DNA from: Cellulophaga baltica
GTDB lineage: Bacteria; Bacteroidota; Bacteroidia; Flavobacteriales; Flavobacteriaceae
Assembly: GCF_018861125.1 (NCBI RefSeq)
Contig: NZ_JAHKQN010000013.1
Span: 305,423 to 369,422 of the forward strand
Direction of reading: 5' to 3'
DNA: 64,000 nt
Positions 7,935-17,568 of this stretch are shown in pieces. The stretch's first letter is position 1, and each line of letters begins with the position of its first letter. A program made the translations under genes and the position numbers. The notes under the pieces are model-generated. The model worked only from the letters and a program-made list of their open reading frames with translations, was not told the origin of the DNA and searched no databases.

Positions 7935-10823
7935 TTATCTTTTAAATAAATCATATTTTAATCCCATTGTTAAGCGTTGACCGTAGTATTCAACTTGTTG
8001 TGTTAAATCTTTTTGACCTTGGAAATAACGCAAAGGTTGATTGGTAATGTTATTTAAACCTGCATATATACTTAAGCTAGTATTAATTTTATAATTCGCA
8101 TTAAAATCTAAGAAAAATTGCGTGTCATAATACCTATCTTCAAACTCATTACCACCTAACTCATCAATATAAGAATCTGTAAAGTTACCTGACAACCTCG
8201 CTGAAAACTTACTATCATTATATGCTAATGATGCATTAAATGTGTTTGGTGTTGTATTTGGCAAATCTACATCTTCTCGCTCATCACCGTCTTCATTCAT
8301 TATTCCGCTTGCAGAAGACGTGATATATGTATAATTTAAATAGATGCTAAAGTTTCTTGCAAAACCAGGCAAGAAATCTAATTGACGTTGAAAAGCAATC
8401 TCTGCACCAAATATACTAGCTCCTTCACCATTTAATGGCTGAAAAACATCATACCCAGAGGTGCCTTCACCAAAAGTATCATCAGAAGTTTCTGTAACAA
8501 AAGTATAGATAAAGTTATCTAGATCTTTATAAAAAACACCTCCTGAAAGCAAACCTACATTTTTGTAATAATGCTCAGCCATAAGGTCAAAATTCATTGA
8601 TGTTGTTGCTTCTAAATCAGGATTACCAATTACTATTTCATCATCTTCATTTATAATCTCAACTCTTGGTACAATATCTTCATAATTAGGTCTTGCTAAT
8701 GTATTTGTCCAAGCTAACCTCAATACCGTATTATCTGCTACATCATATTTAAAATGTACACCCGGCAAAACATTTGTATAGCTATTTTCATCATTAACTT
8801 CTTCAACTAAAATACTTTCGTCAATACCATTATCTTCATCTTCTTCAATATAAGTTAAGCTATAACCATCAGATTCTAATTTTGTATTTTCAACTCTAAC
8901 GCCCACTAGCATACTTAATTTTTCAGTTAGTTTTTGATTCGCCATTAAATAACCAGCAAAAACATCTTCACTTACATTAAAATTACCAGGCAAAAACTCA
9001 TCAATAATAGATTCACCATCAGTAAGCTCTAAACTACCTAACCACTCTTCATCAGCAAAAGAACCTATTTGATATTGACTACCTGCAAGAAAATCACCAT
9101 CTGATAAATTTTTAGTTACAGTTGAAGCTAAAGTTGGGTAATCATCTTCTAAGTCGTACTCAAAATAATCATTATCACGTAGTTTAGTTTTCATACGTGT
9201 TCTTGCTCCAAATTTAATTGTACCGTCACCTTGACCAAAAAAGTCTGAAGGCACTTCAAAGTTTACGAATACATTAAAATCTTCCTCTTTTGTAAATTGA
9301 TTTTCTTCAGATAACTCATCATATTCAAAATTTTCTAAAACAGCATCATCTTCGTCTTCAGCGGTCATTATTGGTAAACGCGTATCAGTATTATCATTTA
9401 AAACTGAATATTCTGATGCATAAACAATATAACGTTCATTCAACCGCTCTTCTGAAGCTTTGGCGAAAGATGTCATCCAATCTACTTTTAATTTACCAAT
9501 TAAGTGTTTACCACCAATACTATAATTTTGCATGCGTTGATCTTCTAAACGTGCATTTTGAGTTCTACCACCACTAATGCCCCCTTTAGTTTCACGAGCT
9601 ACCTCCGCAGGAAAACGAGTTAACATTCCATCAAGAACCGTAAAGTCACCTAACTCAATATCTTCAGCATCTAAAATTTCAGAAGAAAGTCTAAATCTAT
9701 TTTCTCTATCATCTCTCCAATTATAAATAGTTTTTAAAAAAAGTGAGTTATTATTATCTATCTTATAATCCATATTTGCTGAAAAACTACGGCGTATACG
9801 TTGTACTACATACTCACGTTGCTGAAACTCACTTGTGAAGGGGTCAACTTCCACTTCTTGTAAAATCGCGTCTCCATCAGCATCATCAGCACCAGTATAA
9901 TATTCAAATTCATCACTCCATTCCGCTTCTACATTATCTGAACCAAAATCATTGTTATTGTAAGATGCAGAAATCATCCAACCAAATTTTCCGTTTTTAC
10001 TTCTGTCACCAACCAAAAAGGAACCATTGATAATAGCTTTATCTGTAATAAAATTCATTCCTGAACCTCCAGTTGCAGACAATCTAAAACCTTGTGGTGA
10101 TGTTCTAGTAATTAAATTAATTGACCCACCAAGTGCGTCTGCATCCATATCAGGTGTAACTGCTTTACTCACTTCAATTGTCTGAATCATATCGGAAGGA
10201 ATTAAATCCATCTGAATGTTTCTATTATCGCTTTCAGCTGATGGAATTCTACTCCCGTTTAATGTAACAGAGTTTAATTGCGGAGACAAACCACGAACAA
10301 TAACATTACGTGCCTCCCCTTGATCTACCTGCATTGTTATACCAGGAATACGCTTAACAGCATCACCAATATTTGAATCAGGAAATTTACCAATTTGATC
10401 TGTTGAAACAACATTGGTAATATTCATATTATTTTTCTGAGTATTTAATGCTTTCGCTTGACTTTGCAAACCATAACCTAAAACTTCAACACCTTGTAAT
10501 TCTAAACTTTTTGGCTCTATGTAAACATCCAATGAAGTTGTTCTACCATCACCAATAGTTATTGCTTTTTCAATATTTGAATACCCTAAATAAGATATTG
10601 TTACAGAATAATCACCTACAGGAATATTTACTAAGGAATAGTGACCATCAAAATCAGAAACTGTTCCTTTTTTCAATGAAGCAATGTGTACCGTTGCCCC
10701 AGGAACACTTAAACCATTTTCATCAGAAATTGTACCTGACAAATTTCCACTTTGCGCTTGAACTGAAGTACTACTACAAGCAACAAAGAGTAGTAACAAG
10801 ATAAATTTTAAAGAATTTTTCAT
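7935..10823 (-). CDS. TonB-dependent receptor, probably for phytate or a related phosphate ester
   Basis: A 962-residue outer-membrane receptor. After an N-terminal signal (about residues 1-24) comes a carboxypeptidase-regulatory-like beta-sandwich (about 27-110, with GTISDENGLSVPGATV and FDGHYSLVNIPVGDY), a plug domain (about 130-245, with DQIGKFPDSNIGDAVKRIPG and IEVSKAVTPDMDADALGGSI), and a long barrel ending in aromatic and charged residues (KYDLFKR). It lacks a SusD partner. The phytase gene follows in the same direction and a membrane-linked HTH regulator precedes it, so substrate assignment is from context. A TAAATTTG -10-type box is found 27-35 bases upstream of the start. The barrel is unusually acidic, common in marine flavobacteria. 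Confidence 0.92.
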   Translation of the reverse strand: MKNSLKFILLLLFVACSSTSVQAQSGNLSGTISDENGLSVPGATVHIASLKKGTVSDFDGHYSLVNIPVGDYSVTISYLGYSNIEKAITIGDGRTTSLDVYIEPKSLELQGVEVLGYGLQSQAKALNTQKNNMNITNVVSTDQIGKFPDSNIGDAVKRIPGITMQVDQGEARNVIVRGLSPQLNSVTLNGSRIPSAESDNRNIQMDLIPSDMIQTIEVSKAVTPDMDADALGGSINLITRTSPQGFRLSATGGSGMNFITDKAIINGSFLVGDRSKNGKFGWMISASYNNNDFGSDNVEAEWSDEFEYYTGADDADGDAILQEVEVDPFTSEFQQREYVVQRIRRSFSANMDYKIDNNNSLFLKTIYNWRDDRENRFRLSSEILDAEDIELGDFTVLDGMLTRFPAEVARETKGGISGGRTQNARLEDQRMQNYSIGGKHLIGKLKVDWMTSFAKASEERLNERYIVYASEYSVLNDNTDTRLPIMTAEDEDDAVLENFEYDELSEENQFTKEEDFNVFVNFEVPSDFFGQGDGTIKFGARTRMKTKLRDNDYFEYDLEDDYPTLASTVTKNLSDGDFLAGSQYQIGSFADEEWLGSLELTDGESIIDEFLPGNFNVSEDVFAGYLMANQKLTEKLSMLVGVRVENTKLESDGYSLTYIEEDEDNGIDESILVEEVNDENSYTNVLPGVHFKYDVADNTVLRLAWTNTLARPNYEDIVPRVEIINEDDEIVIGNPDLEATTSMNFDLMAEHYYKNVGLLSGGVFYKDLDNFIYTFVTETSDDTFGEGTSGYDVFQPLNGEGASIFGAEIAFQRQLDFLPGFARNFSIYLNYTYITSSASGIMNEDGDEREDVDLPNTTPNTFNASLAYNDSKFSARLSGNFTDSYIDELGGNEFEDRYYDTQFFLDFNANYKINTSLSIYAGLNNITNQPLRYFQGQKDLTQQVEYYGQRLTMGLKYDLFKR

Positions 10824-10850
10824 TTTTGTTTTCGTTGATTTTTACGAATT

Positions 10851-10858
10851 CAAATTTA
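10851..10858 (-). promoter_or_regulatory. Possible -7 box of the TonB receptor-phytase unit
   Basis: On the minus strand this reads TAAATTTG, a perfect match to TAnnTTTG, 28 bases upstream of the receptor start codon. I see no good TTTG at the expected -33 distance, which could mean that an activator is needed. Confidence 0.4.
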
Positions 10859-10996
10859 TGTTAATCAAGCACATAGCATGTTTATTTAATGGAAAGAAAA
10901 GGGAAACAATGACAACAAACAGGGGAAACAAGAGGGCAACAATAAAGATAAATTTACATTTCAATAACACTATGAACACACTGGCATTAATTAAAG

Positions 10997-12583
10997 TTAA
11001 ATTGAGTGTAAAAAAGTGCTTAATTCCGCTTTTGAATCAATAGGTAATTTTTTTCTAAGTCGATACCTTGAAACACGAACACTATCAGGTGTTAATCGTA
11101 AAATTGATGCAATTTCTTTTGAAGACAAATTTAATCGTAACAAAATACTTAATCTCAATTCTGCAGGTGAAAGTTTATCAAGTGCTATATCATTAATTTT
11201 CTGAATATATTTCGGATGAATATCTTTAAACAACTCCATAAATTCATCCCATTCTTGTTCTTGTGAAAGGTTAAAATCAATTTCCTTTATTAATTCATTT
11301 AGCTTACGTTTTAAATCTACATTTGTTCGTTCTAAACATTTTTTTAGAGTATGTGATAAATTTGAAAGCATTTTATTTTTTTGAGAAAGGTGCAAACTAT
11401 ATCTAGATAACGAAGAATTTTTAAGATGCACCTCACGCTGTAAATTTTTCTCCTCAACTTTCTTTTTTTCAAGTGCTGCTTTTAAAATTTGCTCTTTATA
11501 AATTAACTCTTGTTTTGTTTGCTTTCTTTTTTTAACAATATATAAGTACCAAAAAAGTACAAAAACTGCAAATCCTAAAATTGAAACTAATAACAATCTA
11601 TTTTGTGCTTTATCAACCTTACTATTTTGGAGCAATAGCTCTATTTTAGTTTTCTTTTCTTTAGAATCATAAATTACCTGAAGAGCTCTGGCTTGATTGG
11701 CAACTTGCAATTTTTCATTTGCCCTATTAATGGTGATGTAATAATCTAAACAAGTATAAGCATCATTTAAATTACCCATAAATTGATGATTTTCAGCTAA
11801 ATCTTTATAAGCACTTGCTTCTTCAGTTTTGTCATGTATTTGCTTTGCAATTAGTAAGGCTTTATTCGTATAGTGAGAACCTTTATCTAAAACACCAGTT
11901 TTTCTATACACATCACCTATATTATTTAAAATATTAGCTTGTCTCGCATCCTTATTATGCTTATGATAATGAAGCGATTTCATAAAATAATTTAACGCTA
12001 CATCGTACTTCTCTAGATCTTCATAAATACTACCAATATTTTCATTTACAACAGATAGGCCTTCTGTATTTAGTAGAATTTCATAAAGGCCTAAACTTTC
12101 TTCTTGTAATTCAAGTGCTTTTATATAATTCCCTTTCTTTTCAAAACAAGTACCTAAATTACTTTTTGAATACGCTAATTGGCGTTTATCATTACGCTCT
12201 AAAGCCTCAATTACTCCTTTCTTAAAATAACTTTCTGCAGTATCGTAATTTTTTAAATGTAAATGAACAATACCCAACCTATTAATTAATTCGAGATATA
12301 AATAATCATGAGTTTTATTTTCCAACAATAATACACCCTTGTTAAATTGATTTATTGCTTCCGCATACACATCATTCTCTTGACAAAAAGAACCCAATTT
12401 TAAATGTGCATTTGCGATAGCTTTTGCATTATCAGACGCTAACTTATCTTTTAAACTATTGTTTAACTTATTGAAAGTAATATCAACAGTAGAAGTATCA
12501 TGTTGAACTACATTTTTTTGAGATAAAAGAATTGATGTATTTACAATAAATAATATGAAGAAAAAAAGAAATTTTTTAAGCAC
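10997..12583 (-). CDS. TPR sensor-type regulator with C-terminal LuxR-like HTH
   Basis: A 528-residue protein. Residues 1-22 form a signal peptide or anchor, residues about 50-280 hold tandem tetratricopeptide repeats (for example YAEAINQFNKGVLLLE, YDTAESYFKKGVIEAL), and one membrane helix (LLLVSILGFAVFVLFWYLY, near 330-350) is followed by a charged coiled coil. The C terminus (LSPAELRLSILLRL, SSKEIASILRLTPDSVRVSR) is a LuxR/GerE-type DNA-binding helix-turn-helix. Such one-protein membrane regulators are common in Bacteroidota and often sit beside TonB receptor loci. It lies 173 bases upstream of the receptor gene on the same strand, so control of the receptor-phytase pair is likely but inferred. 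Confidence 0.88.
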   Translation of the reverse strand: MLKKFLFFFILFIVNTSILLSQKNVVQHDTSTVDITFNKLNNSLKDKLASDNAKAIANAHLKLGSFCQENDVYAEAINQFNKGVLLLENKTHDYLYLELINRLGIVHLHLKNYDTAESYFKKGVIEALERNDKRQLAYSKSNLGTCFEKKGNYIKALELQEESLGLYEILLNTEGLSVVNENIGSIYEDLEKYDVALNYFMKSLHYHKHNKDARQANILNNIGDVYRKTGVLDKGSHYTNKALLIAKQIHDKTEEASAYKDLAENHQFMGNLNDAYTCLDYYITINRANEKLQVANQARALQVIYDSKEKKTKIELLLQNSKVDKAQNRLLLVSILGFAVFVLFWYLYIVKKRKQTKQELIYKEQILKAALEKKKVEEKNLQREVHLKNSSLSRYSLHLSQKNKMLSNLSHTLKKCLERTNVDLKRKLNELIKEIDFNLSQEQEWDEFMELFKDIHPKYIQKINDIALDKLSPAELRLSILLRLNLSSKEIASILRLTPDSVRVSRYRLRKKLPIDSKAELSTFLHSI

Positions 12584-12680
12584 TATAATCAGATATAAAT
12601 TAATCTTGAAAAGTACTAGAATAGCTTAAGGTTAAGCTTAAGAATATATTAATTTAAAGTAAACTTTAGTTAACGCAAAA

Positions 12681-12712
12681 ACCCTTTATCGCTAATTAAA
12701 GCAATAAAGGGT
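12681..12712 (-). terminator. Terminator of the rplU-rpmA operon
   Basis: ACCCTTTAT (12681-12689) pairs with ATAAAGGGT (12704-12712), with an inner GCT/AGC pair. On the minus strand the stem is followed by a T5 run, 25 bases after the rpmA stop codon. Confidence 0.8.
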
Positions 12713-12737
12713 ATATTTTGTATTAAGAAATTATCTC

Positions 12738-12998
12738 TTAAGCTTCGAAAGGCTCAATAGATACGAAAGATTTTCCTCCCGCTTTCTTTTGGAATTTTAC
12801 GATACCATCTACACGAGCGTGTAAAGTATGATCTTTTCCTGCGTATACATTTTCACCTGGATTGTGTCTAGTTCCACGCTGTCTAACAAGTACGTTACCA
12901 GCTATAGCAGCTTGACCACCATAAATCTTAACACCTAAACGTTTCGATTCTGATTCTCTACCGTTTTTAGAACTACCTACACCTTTCTTATGTGCCAT
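12738..12998 (-). CDS. rpmA: 50S ribosomal protein L27
   Basis: An 86-residue protein of the large ribosomal subunit. It begins [20 protein letters not shown] and continues with the conserved VKIYGGQ and [10 protein letters not shown] blocks. The flexible N-terminal tail reaches towards the peptidyl transferase centre and contacts the P-site tRNA. There is no cleavable N-terminal extension of the kind found in Firmicutes L27. It follows rplU after 28 bases on the same strand, the usual L21-L27 pairing, and ends with a terminator at 12681-12712. Confidence 0.98.
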   Translation of the reverse strand: MAHKKGVGSSKNGRESESKRLGVKIYGGQAAIAGNVLVRQRGTRHNPGENVYAGKDHTLHARVDGIVKFQKKAGGKSFVSIEPFEA

Positions 12999-13026
12999 TT
13001 TGTTACGGTTTTAATTTTATTAATAC

Positions 13027-13665
13027 TTATGCTGGTTTCCCACCATCTAATTCATCTTGCCATTTTTTCAACTCATCCCACTTACCTTCAGCAGCTAATT
13101 TAGCTTGTGCAGGCCATGTGTCAGTTACGTGATTTCCACGAACATCAGAGATGATTTCAGAGATTTTAGCAGCATCAGTTTTAGCTAATTCTGCAAAAGT
13201 TGAAATTCCAGCAGCAACTAATGTTTCTGCAATCTTTGGACCAATACCTTCAACTTTTTTTAAATCGTCAGCTTTAGCTACCTTTTTTGGAGCTGCTTTT
13301 TTAGGAGCCTCTTCTTTTTTAGGTTCAGCTTTCTTCGTTGCTTTTTTAGCACCTGAAGAAACTATGCTTTCAATAACTAATTCAGTTAAATACTGTCTAT
13401 GACCGTTTTTAACTTTGTAACCTTTACGTCTTTTTTTCTTAAAAACGATTACTTTGTCACCTTTAAGGTGCTTAATGACTTTTGCCTCAACAGTGGCTCC
13501 GTCTATAGCTGGGGCGCCAATAGTAATGTTGCTTCCGTCTTCTAATAAAAGAACGTTATCAAAAGTAACTTTGCTACCTTCTTCGTTCTGTAAACGGTGA
13601 ACATACACTTTTTGGTCTTTCGCAACTTTAAATTGCTGCCCTGCTATCTCTACAATTGCGTACAT
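13027..13665 (-). CDS. rplU: 50S ribosomal protein L21 with C-terminal helix-hairpin-helix extension
   Basis: A 212-residue protein, twice the length of the classical L21 (about 103). Residues 1-103 are a standard L21 domain, including MYAIVEIAGQQFKV and the basic KKKRRKGYKVKNGHRQ segment that binds 23S rRNA. A Lys/Ala/Pro-rich linker (about 106-132) leads to a helix-hairpin-helix domain with VEGIGPKIAETL (138-149) and a helical tail to residue 212. HhH domains usually bind nucleic acid or mediate protein contacts. The gene starts the rplU-rpmA operon behind a canonical promoter at 13724-13753. The extension is, as far as I recall, seen in other flavobacteria; its function is unknown to me. 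Confidence 0.97.
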   Translation of the reverse strand: MYAIVEIAGQQFKVAKDQKVYVHRLQNEEGSKVTFDNVLLLEDGSNITIGAPAIDGATVEAKVIKHLKGDKVIVFKKKRRKGYKVKNGHRQYLTELVIESIVSSGAKKATKKAEPKKEEAPKKAAPKKVAKADDLKKVEGIGPKIAETLVAAGISTFAELAKTDAAKISEIISDVRGNHVTDTWPAQAKLAAEGKWDELKKWQDELDGGKPA

Positions 13666-14023
13666 AGCTTGTGTTTGTTATTTTATCAATAAATCAATTT
13701 ACCTATTTCTCAATAGGCGGGTGCAAATATACTCTTAATTCGTTAACTAACAAGGGTTTTTGTCTTTAAAATTTACATAAAACTTAAAAAAACCTAAACC
13801 CTCATATTTACCAACAAAAATACAGCTTTAAATTAGGTCTAAAAAACTGATTATTAAAACTATAAAAATTATTTAATTAATAAATTCTTATTTAAAGCCC
13901 ACTAAAAATAAAATTAATTGAATTTATCTGTAACAAAACTAACAAACAGCACACTCACTATAAGAATTTGATTACAAATGCTTATTTTTCAGTTTACAAA
14001 CGAACACTAAACACTTATTAAGA
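13666..14023. other. Divergent intergenic region between rplU and the M16 peptidase genes
   Basis: This 358-base AT-rich region contains the rplU promoter near its left end (13724-13753). In the rest I see no open frame, RNA gene or strong hairpin, and I could not identify a convincing consensus promoter for the plus-strand M16 gene. Confidence 0.6.
13724..13753 (-). promoter_or_regulatory. Promoter of the rplU-rpmA operon
   Basis: On the minus strand, TTG (13753-13751) is followed after exactly 19 bases by TATATTTG (13731-13724), a perfect TAnnTTTG box. The rplU start codon lies 58 bases downstream, leaving a leader of about 50 bases. Confidence 0.8.
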
Positions 14024-15346
14024 ATGAAAAGAAATTTATTTCTAGCTATGTCACTTTCGTTAGTGACGTTAGCCTCAAAAGCTCAAGAGGTGACTTATGA
14101 AGAGTATGATCTAGACAACGGTTTACATGTTATTCTTCACCAAGACAACAACGCACCTTTAGTAACAACATCAGTAATGTACCATGTTGGCGCAAAAGAT
14201 GAAGACCCAAAAAAAACAGGGTTTGCTCATTTTTTTGAACATTTACTATTTGAAGGCACCGAAAATATCGAAAGAGGAAAATGGTTTGAAATTGTAAGCT
14301 CTAATGGTGGAAAAAACAATGCAAATACAACTCAAGACAGAACCTATTACTACGAAGTATTCCCATCAAACAAATTAGAACTTGGCCTTTGGTTAGAGTC
14401 TGAACGGTTAATGCACCCAGTAATTAATCAAATTGGAGTAGACACACAAAAAGAAGTGGTTCAAGAAGAAAAAAGGAGAAGTTACGATAATGCTCCTTAT
14501 GGAAGATGGAGAGAAGTAATGTCTAAAAATCTTTTTACAAAACACCCTTACCGCTGGCAAACAATCGGTTCTCTTGAACACTTAGCAAGTGCCACTCTTG
14601 ATGATTTTAAAAACTTTAATAAAACATATTATGTACCAAACAATGCTGTATTAGTTGTTGCTGGAGACATTAAAATTGATGAAACAAAAAAAATGATTCA
14701 AGATTATTTTGGCCCAATCCCAAAAGGCGCTGAAATTAAAAGACAAACTTTTAAAGAAGAACCAATAACTTCAACTATAAAAGCTGAATTCAGAGATTCT
14801 AATATTCAGATTCCGTTAATAATGCTAGGATACCGAACGCCTGAGCAAACAAACAGAGAAGCGTATATATTAGATATGGTCTCTACTTTATTAAGTGACG
14901 GAAAAAGCTCTAGACTTTATAAAAAAATTGTTGACCAGAAAAAAATGGCCCTTCAAGTATTTGCTTTTAATGGATCGCAAGAAGATTACGGAACGTATAT
15001 AGTAGGCGGTTTACCTGTTGGCGACAACACTCTTGAAGCTATTAAAGCTGAAATTGATGAAGAAATTGTAAAGATTCAAACTGAATTAATTACAGAAAAA
15101 GAGTATCAAAAATTACAGAATAAGTTTGAAAACAGCTTCATAAACTCTAATTCAAGTGTTGAAGGCATCGCTAATTCATTAGCAAGAAATTATATGCTTT
15201 ATAAAAACACAGATTTGATTAATACCGAAATAGATATTTACCGCTCAATTACTCGTGAAGAAATTAGAGCCGTAGCTAAAAAATATCTAAATCCGAATCA
15301 ACGTGTAGAGTTGGATTATTTACCTGAAGAAAAACCTGCAAATTAA
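14024..15346 (+). CDS. M16 family zinc metallopeptidase, catalytic subunit
   Basis: A 440-residue secreted peptidase. A signal peptide ends at about residue 20 (ASKA|QE). The inverted zinc motif HFFEH is at residues 69-73, followed about 75 residues later by the third-ligand region (VQEEKRRSYDNAPYG). The length matches two-domain M16B peptidases, which work as a clamshell with a second two-domain chain. The next gene, 8 bases downstream, encodes such a partner without the zinc motif, so the two probably form a periplasmic heterodimer cleaving small peptides. No terminator lies between the genes. Confidence 0.93.
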   Translation: MKRNLFLAMSLSLVTLASKAQEVTYEEYDLDNGLHVILHQDNNAPLVTTSVMYHVGAKDEDPKKTGFAHFFEHLLFEGTENIERGKWFEIVSSNGGKNNANTTQDRTYYYEVFPSNKLELGLWLESERLMHPVINQIGVDTQKEVVQEEKRRSYDNAPYGRWREVMSKNLFTKHPYRWQTIGSLEHLASATLDDFKNFNKTYYVPNNAVLVVAGDIKIDETKKMIQDYFGPIPKGAEIKRQTFKEEPITSTIKAEFRDSNIQIPLIMLGYRTPEQTNREAYILDMVSTLLSDGKSSRLYKKIVDQKKMALQVFAFNGSQEDYGTYIVGGLPVGDNTLEAIKAEIDEEIVKIQTELITEKEYQKLQNKFENSFINSNSSVEGIANSLARNYMLYKNTDLINTEIDIYRSITREEIRAVAKKYLNPNQRVELDYLPEEKPAN

Positions 15347-15354
15347 ACACTATC

Positions 15355-17433
15355 ATGAAAAAAATATACATAACATTAGCCTTCACTTTATTTGCCGTAA
15401 TTGCAAACGCACAAATAGACAGAAGTGTAATGCCAAAATCTGGCTCTGCACCTGAAATAAATTTAAGCGAACCTCAACAATTTGAACTTAAAAATGGATT
15501 AAAAGTATTAATTGTTGAAAACCATAAACTACCTAGAGTTTCCATTCAATTAAGAATTGACAATCCGCCAATCGCAGAAGGAGAAAAAGCTGGTACTACA
15601 TCATTTGTATCAAGCTTGTTAGGTAATGGCTCTACTACAATACCTAAAGATGATTTTAACGAAGAAGTTGATTTTTTAGGTGCTAGAATGAATTTTGGTT
15701 CGCAGAGTGCATTTGCTAGCTCTATTTCAAAATATTTTCCTAGAATTTTAGAATTAATGGCTGATGCCACTATAAATCCTAATTTCACTCAAGAAGAATT
15801 TGACAAAGAGAAAGAAAAAATCATCACTGGTTTAAAAAGCGAAGAAAAAGATGTGGCATCAATTGCATATAGAGCACAATTAGCATTAGCCTATGGAAAA
15901 GACCACCCATATGGAGAATTTACAACTCCTGAAACAGTTGAAAATATTTCTCTTGCAGATGTTAAACGCTTTCATGCAAACTACTTTGTGCCAGCAAACG
16001 CATATTTGATAGTTATTGGTGATGTTAACACTAAAGAAGTTCAAAAATTAATTAAGAAAAACTTTACTTCTTGGACTAAATCAACACCTCCTTCATTTCA
16101 ATATTCAAGACCAAAAAATGCTTTGTATACACAAATAAATTTTATTGATATACCAAATGCAGTACAATCAGAAATTGCAGTTGAAAGTTTAGTTGATTTA
16201 AAAATGAGTGATGAAGACTATTTTCCTGCTTTAATAATGAATCAAATTTTAGGTGGTGGCGGTGAAGGTCGTTTATTTTTAAACCTTAGAGAAGATAAGG
16301 GGTATACATACGGCTCTTACTCGAGTATTGGAAATGACAAATATGCACCAGCAAGGTTTAGAGCTACCGCACAAGTTAGAAATGCGGTAACTGATAGCTC
16401 TGTCGTTGAAATTTTAAAAGAAGTTCAAAGAATTAAAACCGAACTTGTAAGTGACAAAGATTTAGAGAATGCAAAAGCAAAGTACATGGGCCGTTTTATT
16501 ATGGCATTGGAAAAACCTGAAACTATTGCCGGCTATGCACTTAATATTGAAACAGAAGGTCTTTCAGATGATTACTACAAAACTTATTTAGAGCGAATTA
16601 ATTCAATTACCGTTGAAGATATTCAAAAGGTTGCTCAAAAATATTTAACTACTGATAAACTTAGAATTGTGGTTGCAGGTAAAGGAAGTGAAGTTTTAGA
16701 AAATTTAGACAACATAAGCTTTAACGGAAACAAAATACCTGTAAAATACTACAACAAAATGATTAAGGAGGTTGAAAAACCAAATTATGAAACAGCCTTA
16801 CCTGAGGGAACATCTATTCAAACAGTAATTGACAACTATTTTAAGGCTATTGGCGGAAAAGACAAAGTTGCCACTTTAACTTCTTTAGCATTAGTTTACG
16901 AAGGAAGCATGAATGGAGCTGTTGTAAAAATAGAAGAAAAAAGAACTATTGATAGATATGCAATGACAATGTATATGAATAACACCCCTATGCAAACTAT
17001 TATATCTAATGGTGATGAACTTTACATGAAACAAGGCGAAAACAAAATGTCTTTACCAGAAAGCGTTGCTACAGATATGAAAAATTCTTTAGGCATTTTC
17101 CCTGAGCAAACATTTACTAAAAATGGAACAGGAAAATTAGTAGGTATTGAAGATGTAGATGATACAAAAGCTTATAAAATTGAAGTAACTGGCGATGCAA
17201 TAACTGCTTCTTATTATTATGATGTTGAATCTGGTTTAAAAATCAAAGAAACATCAGTAACTAATATGAATGGCCAAACACAATCTCAAGAAGCCATTTT
17301 AAAAGATTATACAGAAACTAACGGACTTATGTTCCCTAGTATAAAAATCAGCTCTTTTGGTCCGCAAAAACTGGAAAGCAAATTAATTTCAGCAACAATA
17401 AACACAAATGTAAGTGATGCTGATTTTGAGTAA
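15355..17433 (+). CDS. M16 family non-catalytic partner with C-terminal extension
   Basis: A 692-residue secreted protein with a signal peptide ending near residue 19 (IANA|QI). The M16 fold covers about residues 35-460, but the HxxEH zinc motif is missing: the matching region reads AGTTSFVSSLLGNGS. The LREDKGYTYG segment, which carries the Arg/Tyr residues used by the non-catalytic chain to hold substrate, is intact. Residues about 475-692 form an extra beta-rich domain (starting near IDNYFKAIGGKDKV) resembling LolA/LolB-like lipoprotein-carrier folds; this is inference. It is cotranscribed with the catalytic M16 gene and ends in a good terminator at 17453-17497. Confidence 0.9.
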   Translation: MKKIYITLAFTLFAVIANAQIDRSVMPKSGSAPEINLSEPQQFELKNGLKVLIVENHKLPRVSIQLRIDNPPIAEGEKAGTTSFVSSLLGNGSTTIPKDDFNEEVDFLGARMNFGSQSAFASSISKYFPRILELMADATINPNFTQEEFDKEKEKIITGLKSEEKDVASIAYRAQLALAYGKDHPYGEFTTPETVENISLADVKRFHANYFVPANAYLIVIGDVNTKEVQKLIKKNFTSWTKSTPPSFQYSRPKNALYTQINFIDIPNAVQSEIAVESLVDLKMSDEDYFPALIMNQILGGGGEGRLFLNLREDKGYTYGSYSSIGNDKYAPARFRATAQVRNAVTDSSVVEILKEVQRIKTELVSDKDLENAKAKYMGRFIMALEKPETIAGYALNIETEGLSDDYYKTYLERINSITVEDIQKVAQKYLTTDKLRIVVAGKGSEVLENLDNISFNGNKIPVKYYNKMIKEVEKPNYETALPEGTSIQTVIDNYFKAIGGKDKVATLTSLALVYEGSMNGAVVKIEEKRTIDRYAMTMYMNNTPMQTIISNGDELYMKQGENKMSLPESVATDMKNSLGIFPEQTFTKNGTGKLVGIEDVDDTKAYKIEVTGDAITASYYYDVESGLKIKETSVTNMNGQTQSQEAILKDYTETNGLMFPSIKISSFGPQKLESKLISATINTNVSDADFE

Positions 17434-17452
17434 TTAAACCTCACTAAAAGCA

Positions 17453-17497
17453 AAGCACCTACCAAAGTCAAAAATAGACTTAAGTAGGTGCTTTTTT
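17453..17497 (+). terminator. Terminator of the M16 peptidase operon
   Basis: AAGCACCTAC (17453-17462) pairs perfectly with GTAGGTGCTT (17484-17493), followed by a T run, 20 bases after the stop codon. The 21-base loop may contain a small inner hairpin. Confidence 0.85.
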
Positions 17498-17568
17498 ATT
17501 AAGCAAAACTTAAAGTTTAACACTTATTAAGATTTTAAATTTTAAGTACTATACACCTGATACTATCT

